Positions 7,671-14,241 of a stretch of DNA of 50,812 nucleotides are shown here, in pieces. The stretch comes from a virus, in IMG/VR virus record IMGVR_UViG_3300035670_000305, positions 1 through 50,812 of that record; one strand, given 5' to 3'. Made by a program: the position numbers and the translations under genes. The notes beneath the pieces are model-generated. The model worked only from the letters and a program-made list of their open reading frames with translations. It searched no databases and was not told where the DNA came from. Position 1 is the stretch's first letter. Each line of letters starts with the position of its first letter.

Positions 7671-7689
7671 CATGACACGAAACGTCATG
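7671..7689. repeat. Inverted repeat CATGAC-N7-GTCATG upstream of HNH gene
   Basis: A perfect 6-bp inverted repeat with a 7-nt spacer lies between the HNH gene start and the endolysin start, next to a minus-strand TTGACA. It may be an operator or part of the insertion boundary. Confidence 0.4.
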
Positions 7690-7711
7690 GATGTCAACGC
7701 TGGGGGTCTAT

Positions 7712-8323
7712 ATGTCATTCAATATTAGCGTATTTTTTTCCGCCGTCCGCAGCGGGCTTTTGGGGCCAAAGCTAGATGAGGGGGAGGTAAATGGCTGTGA
7801 AGCCATACTTGAAGCGATGGCGGGAATGCCAGTCTCTTGGGCCGCGTATGCCCTTGGAACAGCTTACCATGAAACAGCGCACACCATGCAGCCTATTAAG
7901 GAATATGGCGGGCCGAAATATTTTACCCGCATGTATGACATAACCGGCGCGCGGCCCACGATGGCCAAAAAGATGGGCAACACAACGCCAGGGGACGGGC
8001 CGAAATATTGCGGGCGCGGTTACGTCCAGCTTACTTGGCGCGTAAATTATGCCCTTGCCGGTGATAAGCTGCGTGTTGATTTGGTGAACGATCCAGACTT
8101 GGCAATGAATAAAGACATTGCCGCAAGCATCATGCGGGAGGGCATGAAGGCGGGCTGGTTCACTGGCAAGAAACTGGCGGACTATCTGCCAAACGGCACA
8201 GCAACGCTTGCCCAATTCAAAGCGGCGCGCCGGATCATAAATGGCACGGACCGCGCAGAACTTATCGCAAGCTACGCGGTCCAATTTCAGGAAGCACTTG
8301 TTGCAGCGGAGTGGGGCAAATGA
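7712..8323 (+). CDS. Endolysin, glycoside hydrolase family 19
   Basis: 203 residues from ATG 7712, which follows GGGGGT. A longer frame from 7691 exists but lacks similarity to the truncated allele. YHETAHTMQPIKEYG (residues 52-66) holds the candidate catalytic glutamates E54 and E64. GRGYVQLTW is the family 19 signature shared by chitinase-like endolysins that cleave the peptidoglycan sugar backbone. No signal sequence is visible, so it probably needs the holin. In copy B this slot is filled by an unrelated GH108 enzyme. The present start codon lies just downstream of the HNH insertion. Confidence 0.88.
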   Translation: MSFNISVFFSAVRSGLLGPKLDEGEVNGCEAILEAMAGMPVSWAAYALGTAYHETAHTMQPIKEYGGPKYFTRMYDITGARPTMAKKMGNTTPGDGPKYCGRGYVQLTWRVNYALAGDKLRVDLVNDPDLAMNKDIAASIMREGMKAGWFTGKKLADYLPNGTATLAQFKAARRIINGTDRAELIASYAVQFQEALVAAEWGK

Positions 8324-8568
8324 GCGCCGAAATCATCACGCTGTTTGAAACGAACTGCGCCGACATTCCATCAATGCTGCGCGGCACGGCTGACAACATC
8401 GAAGCGGAAACCGATGAGCATGTTCGCACGGAAAGCATCATCTGCGTTCAAATCCATGAAAACGGCGATCTGCAAGTTTACGGATGGGGCCGCACCGATA
8501 CGCACCAGTGCATAGCCAATCTTGAAATTGCCAAGCACCAGCTAATCCAAGGGATTTATGATGTTTGA
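8320..8568 (+). CDS. Conserved 82-residue lysis-cassette protein of unknown function
   Basis: ATGA overlap with the endolysin stop fixes the start at 8320. The copy B counterpart (44522-44770) has the same length and clear similarity (IITL, NCADIPxML, VQIHENGDLQVYGWGRTDT). No family is recognised and no membrane segment is seen. It is retained in both phages although both flanking genes were exchanged. Confidence 0.7.
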   Translation: MSAEIITLFETNCADIPSMLRGTADNIEAETDEHVRTESIICVQIHENGDLQVYGWGRTDTHQCIANLEIAKHQLIQGIYDV

Positions 8569-8824
8569 CCTGACAACACCAGACGGGCGCAGGGCTGCCG
8601 CCTTTGCCGCCATATTGGGTGGCTGTTTTACAATGACCGTCTTTGCAGCCTTTGGCGTGTATATCGTTCGCAAGGACGCTGGCTTGTCGTTCTGGCTGGC
8701 CTTGGCTGCCCATGCTCAAATTACGCTTGGCCTGTCTGCCTTTACCGCTCTCTTTGTGAAGCGGTCTATTTCCGTTGGCAAAGATGGCGTGACCATTGAA
8801 GACAAGCAGAAGGGCGACAAATGA
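8558..8824 (+). CDS. Two-pass membrane protein, candidate holin/antiholin
   Basis: 88 residues with two hydrophobic helices (FAAILGGCFTMTVFAAFGVYI and FWLALAAHAQITLGLSAFTALF) and a charged C-terminus. It overlaps its neighbours at both ends. Position just before the spanins fits a holin or antiholin. Copy B has a non-homologous two-helix protein here (44767-45054). Confidence 0.6.
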   Translation: MMFDLTTPDGRRAAAFAAILGGCFTMTVFAAFGVYIVRKDAGLSFWLALAAHAQITLGLSAFTALFVKRSISVGKDGVTIEDKQKGDK

Positions 8825-9327
8825 TAGCCCTAATCGCAAACTATAAGCGCATCATATACGGCACGGCCTTAGCCCTGCTTGGCACGTTGCTACTGGTGCA
8901 GACAGCCCGGATAGAGGGCTTCCTTTTCTGGGATGGCCTGAAGGCTGAAAACACCGCCCTTCGCGAAACCGTGGCAAGCATCAAAGCGGCACAGGAGCAG
9001 GCAACCAAACTAGCCATTGCCGAAAAGAAGCGCATTGAACAGGACAACGAAAGGAAGGCACAAGATGCCCGCGAACTGGAAAAGAAACTGCGTGTTGACT
9101 ATGACCGCCGCCTTGCTGGCTGGCTGCGCGCACAAGCTGGAAGTAACACCGGCAACGCCAATCTGTCCAAAACCGGCGAAGCCACCAGCGGAATTGATGG
9201 AGAAGGTCGATCTGCCTTCGTTCCTGAAGGATACGTTCTAACGCCTATTCGGGATTTGGAGTTGAGCGCACAGGCTTTTGCGAAGCTAGAGGCTTGGCAG
9301 GCTTGGGGGCGTTCGTTGTCTGAATAA
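8821..9327 (+). CDS. Inner-membrane spanin (Rz-like)
   Basis: 168 residues with one N-terminal membrane segment (IIYGTALALLGTLLLVQTARI) and a long charged coiled coil (about residues 40-95), ending in a C-terminal region about 65% similar to the copy B protein at 45197-45700. Together with the lipoprotein nested in the +1 frame (9065-9241) this is a classic Rz/Rz1 pair that fuses inner and outer membranes in the last lysis step. ATGA overlap with the upstream gene sets the start. Confidence 0.85.
   Translation: MIALIANYKRIIYGTALALLGTLLLVQTARIEGFLFWDGLKAENTALRETVASIKAAQEQATKLAIAEKKRIEQDNERKAQDARELEKKLRVDYDRRLAGWLRAQAGSNTGNANLSKTGEATSGIDGEGRSAFVPEGYVLTPIRDLELSAQAFAKLEAWQAWGRSLSE
9065..9241 (+). 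CDS. Outer-membrane spanin lipoprotein (Rz1-like), nested
   Basis: 58 residues from ATG 9065, preceded by AAGGAAGG and wholly inside the inner-spanin gene in another frame. It has a lipoprotein signal (NWKRNCVLTMTAALLAGC) with lipobox LLAGC and a proline-rich body (PICPKPAKPP), both typical of Rz1. The copy B counterpart at 45441-45623 shares the NWKR start, LAGC lipobox and the KVDLPSFLK end. Confidence 0.85.
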   Translation: MPANWKRNCVLTMTAALLAGCAHKLEVTPATPICPKPAKPPAELMEKVDLPSFLKDTF

Positions 9328-9496
9328 GCAACTCAACAGCAACTTGCACGGGGCCGGGAATGTCACCGGTAAAGTCATCGCTTTCCCATTTGCTGATTGA
9401 TTGCCAGCCCCAATTGCCCATACGCAAAACCTTGGCCATCTCCTTTTGAGAGAGGCCAAGGGCTTTGCGGGCGGTGCGGAAGTCAGCGGGGGTCAT
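9245..9496 (-). CDS. XRE-type helix-turn-helix regulator
   Basis: 83 residues from the MTPADF start at 9496; the frame is open further upstream but shared similarity begins here. FRTARKALGLSQKEMAKVLRMG is a Cro/CI-type helix-turn-helix, followed by PGPVQVAVELL. Its homologue at 48830-49057 is near-identical over the first 26 residues and then diverges. It is the last gene of a short leftward operon and its end overlaps the convergent spanin gene by 83 nt. Target unknown. Confidence 0.75.
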   Translation of the reverse strand: MTPADFRTARKALGLSQKEMAKVLRMGNWGWQSISKWESDDFTGDIPGPVQVAVELLIQTTNAPKPAKPLASQKPVRSTPNPE

Positions 9497-9782
9497 TGGC
9501 GTCCTTTTGTTTTTTCCAATTCTCAAACTCCGCAAATGCGCCTTCTAAATCAGCCCTGCACGAACTGCACTCATTGCCCGAACCTTCGGGAACTATAGCG
9601 CCACAGTAGCAACACCATTGTGGGGAGACGGCAGCGCAAAACCTGCGCGCCCTCTGTAATGTTTTTGCATCATCGCCAGTTGAAAATATTAACGCGACTA
9701 AACGGCCCTTGTCGGTTTTGACCAAAACGTCACCGTTGCACGGCCCTTCTCGATCAAGGTCAAAAGTCCAAGGCGCGCTCAT
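9483..9782 (-). CDS. Zinc-ribbon protein, identical in both copies
   Basis: 99 residues from MSAPWTF (9782), starting within the stop of the upstream gene (TGATG). CCYCG and CSSC form a C-x2-C / C-x2-C zinc ribbon at residues about 57-75, followed by a charged helix. Identical at DNA level to 49044-49343. Function unknown. Confidence 0.7.
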   Translation of the reverse strand: MSAPWTFDLDREGPCNGDVLVKTDKGRLVALIFSTGDDAKTLQRARRFCAAVSPQWCCYCGAIVPEGSGNECSSCRADLEGAFAEFENWKKQKDANDPR

Positions 9783-9901
9783 CAGAACGCAACCTTTGCT
9801 TTGGCTACGGGCAACCAGCGCAAAGCGCGAGGCGACCAATAGAAAAACTTGCCGTTTGATTTTTTTGCTTGGTAGGTCTTGCCGTTAATGGTGGCGGTCA
9901 T
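9782..9901 (-). CDS. 39-residue basic protein, first gene of the leftward operon
   Basis: MTATINGKTYQAKKSN start at 9901, preceded by AGGAG with 8-nt spacing. It is lysine/arginine/tryptophan-rich (FFYWSPRALRWLP). The DNA is identical to 49343-49462. The longer upstream frame is not conserved, so this start is preferred. Function unknown. Confidence 0.6.
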   Translation of the reverse strand: MTATINGKTYQAKKSNGKFFYWSPRALRWLPVAKAKVAF

Positions 9902-9944
9902 CTTACTTTCTCCTGCTAAGGCGGGGTCAATCCCCATAAACAGA

Positions 9945-9973
9945 CAGGTAAATGATTCCGCATTGCATGTCAA
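9945..9973 (-). promoter_or_regulatory. Promoter of the leftward 39-aa/zinc-ribbon/HTH operon
   Basis: On the minus strand TTGACA (9968-9973), 17-nt spacer, TACCTG (9945-9950). The -35 is consensus and the -10 is weak. The corresponding position in copy B has TTGACA-N17-TATACG. Confidence 0.5.
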
Positions 9974-9999
9974 CAATAAACGGAATCTTTTTCCGCATT
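9954..9999. other. Candidate phage junction / attachment region next to integrase
   Basis: Between the last gene of copy A and the integrase stop lie an inverted repeat GATTCCG (9954-9960) / CGGAATC (9981-9987) and a direct repeat TTCCGCATT (9956-9964 and 9991-9999). Repeats beside an integrase gene are typical of arm or core sites. No core duplicate is seen elsewhere in the window. Confidence 0.3.
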
Positions 10000-11002
10000 A
10001 ATTCGCTTCCCATTTCCCCATCGCCCGCTTTGCCGACTTGCGCTGGTTATGCTTGCGCGAATAATGCTCAATCATCCGCAATGACTGGCCAGTGATGGCT
10101 TTGACTTCCTGTATTGAGCAGCCTGCCTCTAGCAGCGTTCCAACGGCGTTCTTGCGTAGCCCGTGGGGTTTATAGCCCTTTGTCCATTTCATGATCCGCA
10201 TCCGCAGCGCCTCGGCTGTTAGCGGCTTGCCATTGGCTTGGCATAGGATGGTGGTTAAGCCCTTTGGATATTCGGCAAGGATTGCTTCCAGCTTGCTATG
10301 GATTGGCAGCCAAAGTTCCGGCGTTCGCTTGTGGGGCGGAACGTATATTTCCCCATCCTTGATGTCTTGCCAGCGCATCCGCACGACGGCCCCAATCCGC
10401 TGGCCTGTGTAATAAAGCAAGGCGACGGGCAAACGCAGTTCAGTCTTTAGCGCCGCCTCAATCAAGGCTTCTGGCCAAGGTTCATGCTCAGCCGCTTCGT
10501 GGTCAATCCGCATGTCTTTTGTCGGATCAAAGTCAGGTGGCAGCTTGTCGTTTTCGCGGCCATATCGAAACAGCGTTCTAAGCACGGCAAGCTGCATCTT
10601 TTGTGCGCCATAGCCTTGTTGCTCTAACAGTTCGCGAATATCGGGGCGGGTGATCTTTGTGACTGGCCAGCTACCGCGCTGCAAGTCGGTAAATTCATCA
10701 AGCAGCTTGTTTAGATATATGACATAGGTGTCTTGCGTGGATTGTGACCGCTTCTTGAAACTGTCGCTAGTCTGATAAGCCTTCACCAGTTCGGCAACGG
10801 TGTAAATTCGTTCGCGATTGTTGCGCTTGGTCTTGATTGCCAGATAGGCCGCAAACTTCGTTCCAAATTCCGGCGAACGCGGATCGGGCAAAGGGCGCAG
10901 CAATTGCTTGCCTTTGTGAAACTCGCCTGTCTTGAAATAAGCGTAACGCTTACCCTTGGCAGTTACGAATTTTATATGCTCTGCAAACGGCCCTTTTGCC
11001 AT
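9998..11002 (-). CDS. int: Tyrosine-recombinase integrase
   Basis: A 334-residue site-specific recombinase that integrates and excises the phage. The N-terminal half has a SAM-like core-binding domain (TVAELVKAYQ to about 160). The catalytic residues visible are R202 (TGQRIGAVVRM), K225, H280 and R283 (HGLRK) and the nucleophile Y314 (IEHYSR). The usual second His/Trp is Gln (ITGQS), a known variant. It overlaps the upstream excisionase-like gene by 31 nt and is the last gene of the leftward early operon. Its 3' end faces copy A, so the attachment site should be near 9930-9998. Confidence 0.93.
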   Translation of the reverse strand: MAKGPFAEHIKFVTAKGKRYAYFKTGEFHKGKQLLRPLPDPRSPEFGTKFAAYLAIKTKRNNRERIYTVAELVKAYQTSDSFKKRSQSTQDTYVIYLNKLLDEFTDLQRGSWPVTKITRPDIRELLEQQGYGAQKMQLAVLRTLFRYGRENDKLPPDFDPTKDMRIDHEAAEHEPWPEALIEAALKTELRLPVALLYYTGQRIGAVVRMRWQDIKDGEIYVPPHKRTPELWLPIHSKLEAILAEYPKGLTTILCQANGKPLTAEALRMRIMKWTKGYKPHGLRKNAVGTLLEAGCSIQEVKAITGQSLRMIEHYSRKHNQRKSAKRAMGKWEAN

Positions 11003-11181
11003 ACGTCCTCCGGGGCGTCAAAAATGCGTTCAATGTCCGTCATCCGCCAGCGTTCCTTGTCATTCAATAGAACAGGCTGCGGCAGTTCACCGCTTGCCAC
11101 CGCTTTAAGAAACTCGGCTTGCGTCATATCGCAATAAGCGGCTGCTGTGCTTAGTTTCATAAGGGAAGGCCAGTGTTTCAT
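10972..11181 (-). CDS. Excisionase / AlpA-like DNA-binding protein
   Basis: 69 residues. LMKLSTAAAYCDMTQAEFLKAVASGELPQPV, followed by ERWRMTDIERIF, has the winged helix-turn-helix pattern of AlpA/Xis proteins that direct excision. It overlaps the integrase start and begins in the stop of the upstream DUF551-like gene (ATGA), which fits an xis-int pair. Confidence 0.7.
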   Translation of the reverse strand: MKHWPSLMKLSTAAAYCDMTQAEFLKAVASGELPQPVLLNDKERWRMTDIERIFDAPEDVWQKGRLQSI

Positions 11182-11375
11182 TTGGGCGGCTCCGGTAGGG
11201 GCATCCAGTGGCTAGGCACAATGCCAACCGGAGACGTAAACGAGAGTTCAATCCAGCCCCGATCCTCCAAGTGCCAGCCCACTACAATTCCGGACGCAGT
11301 TGCGTGTTGGCAGCGGGCAAAAAGCAGAACTGGCCATCCATCCTTGGGCGCTGTGTCTATTGGCTGCCAAGTCAT
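11178..11375 (-). CDS. DUF551-like protein
   Basis: 65 residues from ATG 11375 (GGAG 9 nt upstream); a start at 11390 is also possible. It has TWQPIDTAPKDGWPVLL at the start and SHWMPLPEPP at the end, the two hallmarks of the small DUF551 family common in phage early regions. Function unknown. Confidence 0.75.
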   Translation of the reverse strand: MTWQPIDTAPKDGWPVLLFARCQHATASGIVVGWHLEDRGWIELSFTSPVGIVPSHWMPLPEPPK

Positions 11376-11420
11376 TTGAACAATCTCCATTTCTTGCGTT
11401 CCATCGGCATAATGTTGGCA

Positions 11421-11440
11421 GGGAGAGCCGAAACTCTCCC
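11421..11440. other. Hairpin GGGAGAG-N6-CTCTCCC
   Basis: A 7-bp perfect stem with loop CCGAAA between the genes starting at 11375 and ending at 11454. There is no T-run on either side, so it is not a canonical terminator. It may be an mRNA processing or stability element in the leftward transcript. Confidence 0.4.
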
Positions 11441-11453
11441 CGTCAATGTGGAT

Positions 11454-11672
11454 TTACGCTGCATCGAGCAGGGCAAGCGGTTCAAAGGTTTCAACGCGCA
11501 TCTGCATGGCGACGGCTTCCAGCTTCATCGTGTCGATGATTTGCTTGGTGACGTATGCTCGCGCCCGTGCGTCTGCGTTCCGCAATTCTCCCGACCGCAG
11601 TTTTTGCAAGTCGTCCAGAAGCATCCGGCGAATTGACACGGTTGAGGTTACTTCGTTTTGCACTAGCTTCAT
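11454..11672 (-). CDS. Small helical protein, unknown function
   Basis: 72 residues from MKLVQNEV. It is predicted helical and charged (IRRMLLDDLQKLRSGELRNADARARAYVTKQ is one stretch in two helices). It lies almost wholly within the 3' part of the longer gene at 11491-12228 in another frame. Codon content looks protein-like in this frame, less so in the overlapping one. Confidence 0.55.
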   Translation of the reverse strand: MKLVQNEVTSTVSIRRMLLDDLQKLRSGELRNADARARAYVTKQIIDTMKLEAVAMQMRVETFEPLALLDAA

Positions 11673-12228
11673 CTTTTTGCCTTTCTGCAATAGCCGACTT
11701 TAATTCTTTCCATAAAGCGGCGTCGGCTTCCGCTTTTGAAACTTTGTAATTCGCAAGGTGGCGCATCATCGAAACGCAATCGGTGCAAACCATTGTTCCT
11801 TCGTTCCTCACTAACCGCTTGCTTGTGTAATCCAGCACTCGTGAACAGCGGTCGCACTTTGGCGGCAAGTCTCGGCAGATTTGGAAAATGTGGTATTTTT
11901 CCAACGCTAAGTAAGTAAGAAGGCGCTCGCCCGACCACTTGCAAACATAGTCCCCACTGTCGGTTTGGCGCGTTTGCCATGAAAGCCCGTTATGCGCGTT
12001 AAACAGCCTATCGTGCCTGCAATCTAAATCTGATTGCTTTGCTCCTATTCCCTGTGGGCGCACGGTTAAAATTCCATATTCCTGCGCTTCTTTTATAAGC
12101 CATTGGCGTATTTGTGCGGCGCTGTATTGCCGCAAAAGATAGGGAAACTCCGGCCCAAGCCCAACAGCTTGCTCTACGCATAGCTTTTTGAATGCCAAAG
12201 CCTTCGTGACTAGGTTTCGCGTTCCCAT
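11491..12228 (-). CDS. Cys4 zinc-binding protein with HNH-like fold hints, unknown function
   Basis: 245 residues from ATG 12228 (MGTRNLV). The middle carries DCRHDRLFNAHNG and a Cys4 cluster (KCDRC and VCTDC, spaced 18). No family is recognised with confidence. The last 60 residues are low-complexity, R/H-rich and overlap the 72-residue ORF at 11454-11672. The functional protein may effectively end near the asparagine-rich KRSNLNRVN segment. It follows the 55-residue gene by 4 nt. Confidence 0.55.
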   Translation of the reverse strand: MGTRNLVTKALAFKKLCVEQAVGLGPEFPYLLRQYSAAQIRQWLIKEAQEYGILTVRPQGIGAKQSDLDCRHDRLFNAHNGLSWQTRQTDSGDYVCKWSGERLLTYLALEKYHIFQICRDLPPKCDRCSRVLDYTSKRLVRNEGTMVCTDCVSMMRHLANYKVSKAEADAALWKELKSAIAERQKDEASAKRSNLNRVNSPDASGRLAKTAVGRIAERRRTGASIRHQANHRHDEAGSRRHADAR

Positions 12229-12232
12229 TGGG

Positions 12233-12400
12233 TTAGCCCCGACCGAAGCTCGTAAGGGCCGAGACAACTTGTTTGGCTCGGTTCACAAGGGCGGGAGATT
12301 GCTCCATCGGCATAATAGGGCCAGGAACCCGTTGCACATATTGATAGCCTTGGCGATATTGCCAGTTATCTTGACCGCGTGTTTCAATCCTTGCGCTCAT
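12233..12400 (-). CDS. 55-residue protein, unknown function
   Basis: ATG 12400 to TAA 12233; it reads MSARIETRGQDNWQYRQGYQ, then VPGPIMPMEQSP and a C-terminal helix. It fills an otherwise empty 227-nt gap in the leftward operon and ends 4 nt before the next ATG. No ribosome-binding site is strong. A coding role is inferred from spacing and amino-acid composition. Confidence 0.55.
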   Translation of the reverse strand: MSARIETRGQDNWQYRQGYQYVQRVPGPIMPMEQSPALVNRAKQVVSALTSFGRG

Positions 12401-12454
12401 AAAAACTACACGGCGCTTCTTAAGCTAGTCCCGTGTCTCCTTGGGGGTTAGAAG

Positions 12455-12829
12455 CTACTCGCTCCATCTGACGCCATGCCGGTCGCCATACGAAGCTATG
12501 AAATCAATCAGGTCGCGCATTTCAGCCACCTTCAGGCGCGATGATGAAAAGCCGACAGGAAACGGGTTGCCGCCCTCGATGCCGTTCAAGAACTGCACTT
12601 CATGGCCGCAGGCGTTCATAAACAGCGCCTTCCACATTTCCGGCGTATGGGTGCGGCCTTCAGGCTTGGAGCGCGACACATCGGACAACATGGCCCAAAG
12701 CTTGTCGTTTTGTTCCAGTGACCGCCGCGCCTCGGATATACGCACCACGGCGTTATCGGGGGCTTTGTTTATCAATTCCTTGGCAAGCCACCTTTGGTAG
12801 TTGCCGGTTAGCCTAACGGTCTGCGCCAT
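12455..12829 (-). CDS. ninB: NinB-type recombination mediator (lambda Orf family)
   Basis: 124 residues from ATG 12829 (GTG 12832 possible). SRSKPEGRTHTPEMWKALFM, then GFSSSRLKVAEMRDLIDFI and the RHGVRW end, are characteristic of NinB/Orf. These proteins bind single-stranded DNA and SSB and load recombinase in phage recombination. Neighbouring SSB, exonuclease and annealing-protein genes support the role. Confidence 0.8.
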   Translation of the reverse strand: MAQTVRLTGNYQRWLAKELINKAPDNAVVRISEARRSLEQNDKLWAMLSDVSRSKPEGRTHTPEMWKALFMNACGHEVQFLNGIEGGNPFPVGFSSSRLKVAEMRDLIDFIASYGDRHGVRWSE

Positions 12830-13157
12830 CACGCGCCCTTTCCAATTCGATTCGTTTTGGACTGGCCTTCACAAAAGCCCGCGCCAGTTCCTTCATGTCT
12901 ATTTGATGCTTTTCCTCAAACGAGGCTTCGCCAATGCGGTGCTGTTCACTGTGGCAATCGCTGCAAAGGCTGATTGTCCACATATCCCCCGGCTTAAGCC
13001 CCATGCCGCCGTTCGTTCCCGTCCTGACATGAGCGACTTCTATGCGGTCATAGCTGCCACAGGCGCAGCAGGCGTGGGAGCGAACGAACTTGCAATGCGC
13101 TGGCGATACGAACCGCTTGGCGCGCTTTGCTGCTTGGGGCTTGCGTGGGGGAAGCAT
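12813..13157 (-). CDS. HNH-like nuclease, DUF968/YbcO-type
   Basis: 114 residues. HACCACGSYDRIEVAHVR, then LKPGDMWTISLCSDCHSEQH and EEKHQID, match the Cys/His pattern of the DUF968/YbcO group of phage recombination-region endonucleases. Zinc ligands would be the CxxC pair and CxxC-H. It overlaps NinB by 17 nt and starts in the SSB stop (TAATG). Confidence 0.7.
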   Translation of the reverse strand: MLPPRKPQAAKRAKRFVSPAHCKFVRSHACCACGSYDRIEVAHVRTGTNGGMGLKPGDMWTISLCSDCHSEQHRIGEASFEEKHQIDMKELARAFVKASPKRIELERARDGADR

Positions 13158-13621
13158 TAAAAAACGCGGCCCTCAAAGCGCATGTCGGCAGACGCAAAAG
13201 GAACGTCCTGATCCAAGTCATCGGCAAAGCCGCTGCTTTGGTAATTTGCCTGCTGCTGCGCCCCTGTATCGCTGCCAGCGCCCTTTGCGTCTCCAAGCAT
13301 TGTCAGCTTGTCGATGTGCACTTCTGTTGAATAGCGATCCGCGCCGCTTTGGTCTTGCCATTTGCGGGTGCGAAACTCACCGACAACGGCAATCTGCGAA
13401 CCTTTCCGCAAATAGCGCTCAATGACGCCAACAAGCCCATCTTGGCCAGCCACAAGGCTCACCCATTCGGTGCGCTCTTTGCGTTCGCCTGTGTTGCGGT
13501 CTTTCCATTGAGAGCCGACCGCAAGCCGCATGTTGGCAATGCGCCCGCCGTTCTGGAATGACTTAATTTCAGGGTCCGCGCCAAGGCGTCCGGTGAATGT
13601 GCATTGGTTTATATCTGACAT
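13157..13621 (-). CDS. ssb: Single-stranded DNA-binding protein
   Basis: 154 residues. An OB fold with MSDINQCTFTGRLGADPE at the start and the RTEWVSLV and GEFRTRKWQDQ strands is typical of SSB. The partner-binding acidic tip normally found at the very end (DDDIPF) is here DLDQDVPF, followed by an extra 13 residues (ASADMRFEGRVF). It protects ssDNA in phage replication and recombination. It starts in the stop of the exonuclease gene. Confidence 0.9.
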   Translation of the reverse strand: MSDINQCTFTGRLGADPEIKSFQNGGRIANMRLAVGSQWKDRNTGERKERTEWVSLVAGQDGLVGVIERYLRKGSQIAVVGEFRTRKWQDQSGADRYSTEVHIDKLTMLGDAKGAGSDTGAQQQANYQSSGFADDLDQDVPFASADMRFEGRVF

Positions 13622-14241
13622 TATGCTGCCTTCCTGTAGCGTTCGGTTAGGTCGGCAACGGTTGCGTCAACCTCTGCCAAAAATTCGGTCACGTGCGCGG
13701 ATATGTCCGCGAGCATTTCTTCGTCGCGTTCAACGCGGGTGATGTGCATCTGCATTTCATCGGGCAGGCGCGGGTCAAAGCTGACAAAGTCGCACCATTG
13801 CGTTCCAGTGCAGGCCATCTGCCATTGCATTTGCTTGATGTATTTGCCGTCAATGCCAGCGCCGCGTAGGGTTGCTATGTGCGTTGCTGAATTCGGGCAT
13901 TTTATCTCAATAAGCCCGTCAGTGCCGATAAGCCCGTCTGGTGACGCGCCCGACATGGCAATTTCGGGATGGTCAAAAAAGCCGCACTCAATAACCCCGT
14001 TTCCGGTTTCAAGTTCATACATGGCGCGGGCTTGCGCTTCCGTATCAATCCCCCATTGCATCGCAGCATTGGTGAAACTGTCGGCAGGACGTCCGGTTAG
14101 CCGTTCGCTGACAAGTTGCGCGGCATAGTTAGCCCGGTCGGCGCCCCATCCTGTTTTGGTGCGCGCCATCACCTTGTAAATCGCGCTGGCAGTCACCTTG
14201 CCACAACGGGCAAGGAACCAGTCATCAGTTCGTTGTTCCAT
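13621..14241 (-). CDS. YqaJ/lambda-exonuclease-type recombinase nuclease
   Basis: 206 residues from MEQRTDDWF (14241). RTDDWFLARCGKVTAS, GASPDGLI and GLIEIKCPN give the D..ExK metal-binding core of the YqaJ viral recombinase family. MQWQMACTG is the conserved downstream helix. It resects 5' ends to yield 3' tails for the annealing protein encoded just upstream, with which it overlaps by 17 nt. Confidence 0.88.
   Translation of the reverse strand: MEQRTDDWFLARCGKVTASAIYKVMARTKTGWGADRANYAAQLVSERLTGRPADSFTNAAMQWGIDTEAQARAMYELETGNGVIECGFFDHPEIAMSGASPDGLIGTDGLIEIKCPNSATHIATLRGAGIDGKYIKQMQWQMACTGTQWCDFVSFDPRLPDEMQMHITRVERDEEMLADISAHVTEFLAEVDATVADLTERYRKAA

Larger units (their letters stand above)
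9483..9930. repeat. 448-bp block identical to 49044-49491
   Basis: Read base by base, the block matches 49044-49491 without a mismatch. The 60 bp at the left edge have three differences, and one T/C difference ends the block on the right. The surrounding homologous genes are much more diverged. Confidence 0.9.

Noticed and set aside
7171-7728. Plus-strand frame antisense to the HNH gene
   Set aside because: The HNH frame carries all recognised motifs; the plus frame is cysteine/arginine-rich with no start signal.
7113-7770. Group I intron carrying the HNH gene
   Set aside because: The downstream gene keeps its own complete start, so splicing is not needed. The HNH gene is antisense and I saw no intron core elements.
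9930-10000. tRNA gene as integration target at the phage junction
   Set aside because: No cloverleaf-compatible sequence or TTC-loop motif is visible here or elsewhere in the window.
12188-12451. Plus-strand 87-codon frame with a hydrophobic segment
   Set aside because: Lies antisense to the 55-residue gene and its neighbour in the leftward operon and lacks a ribosome-binding site.
13703-14128. Plus-strand 141-codon frame opposite the exonuclease gene
   Set aside because: Serine/cysteine-rich shadow; the minus frame carries the catalytic motifs.
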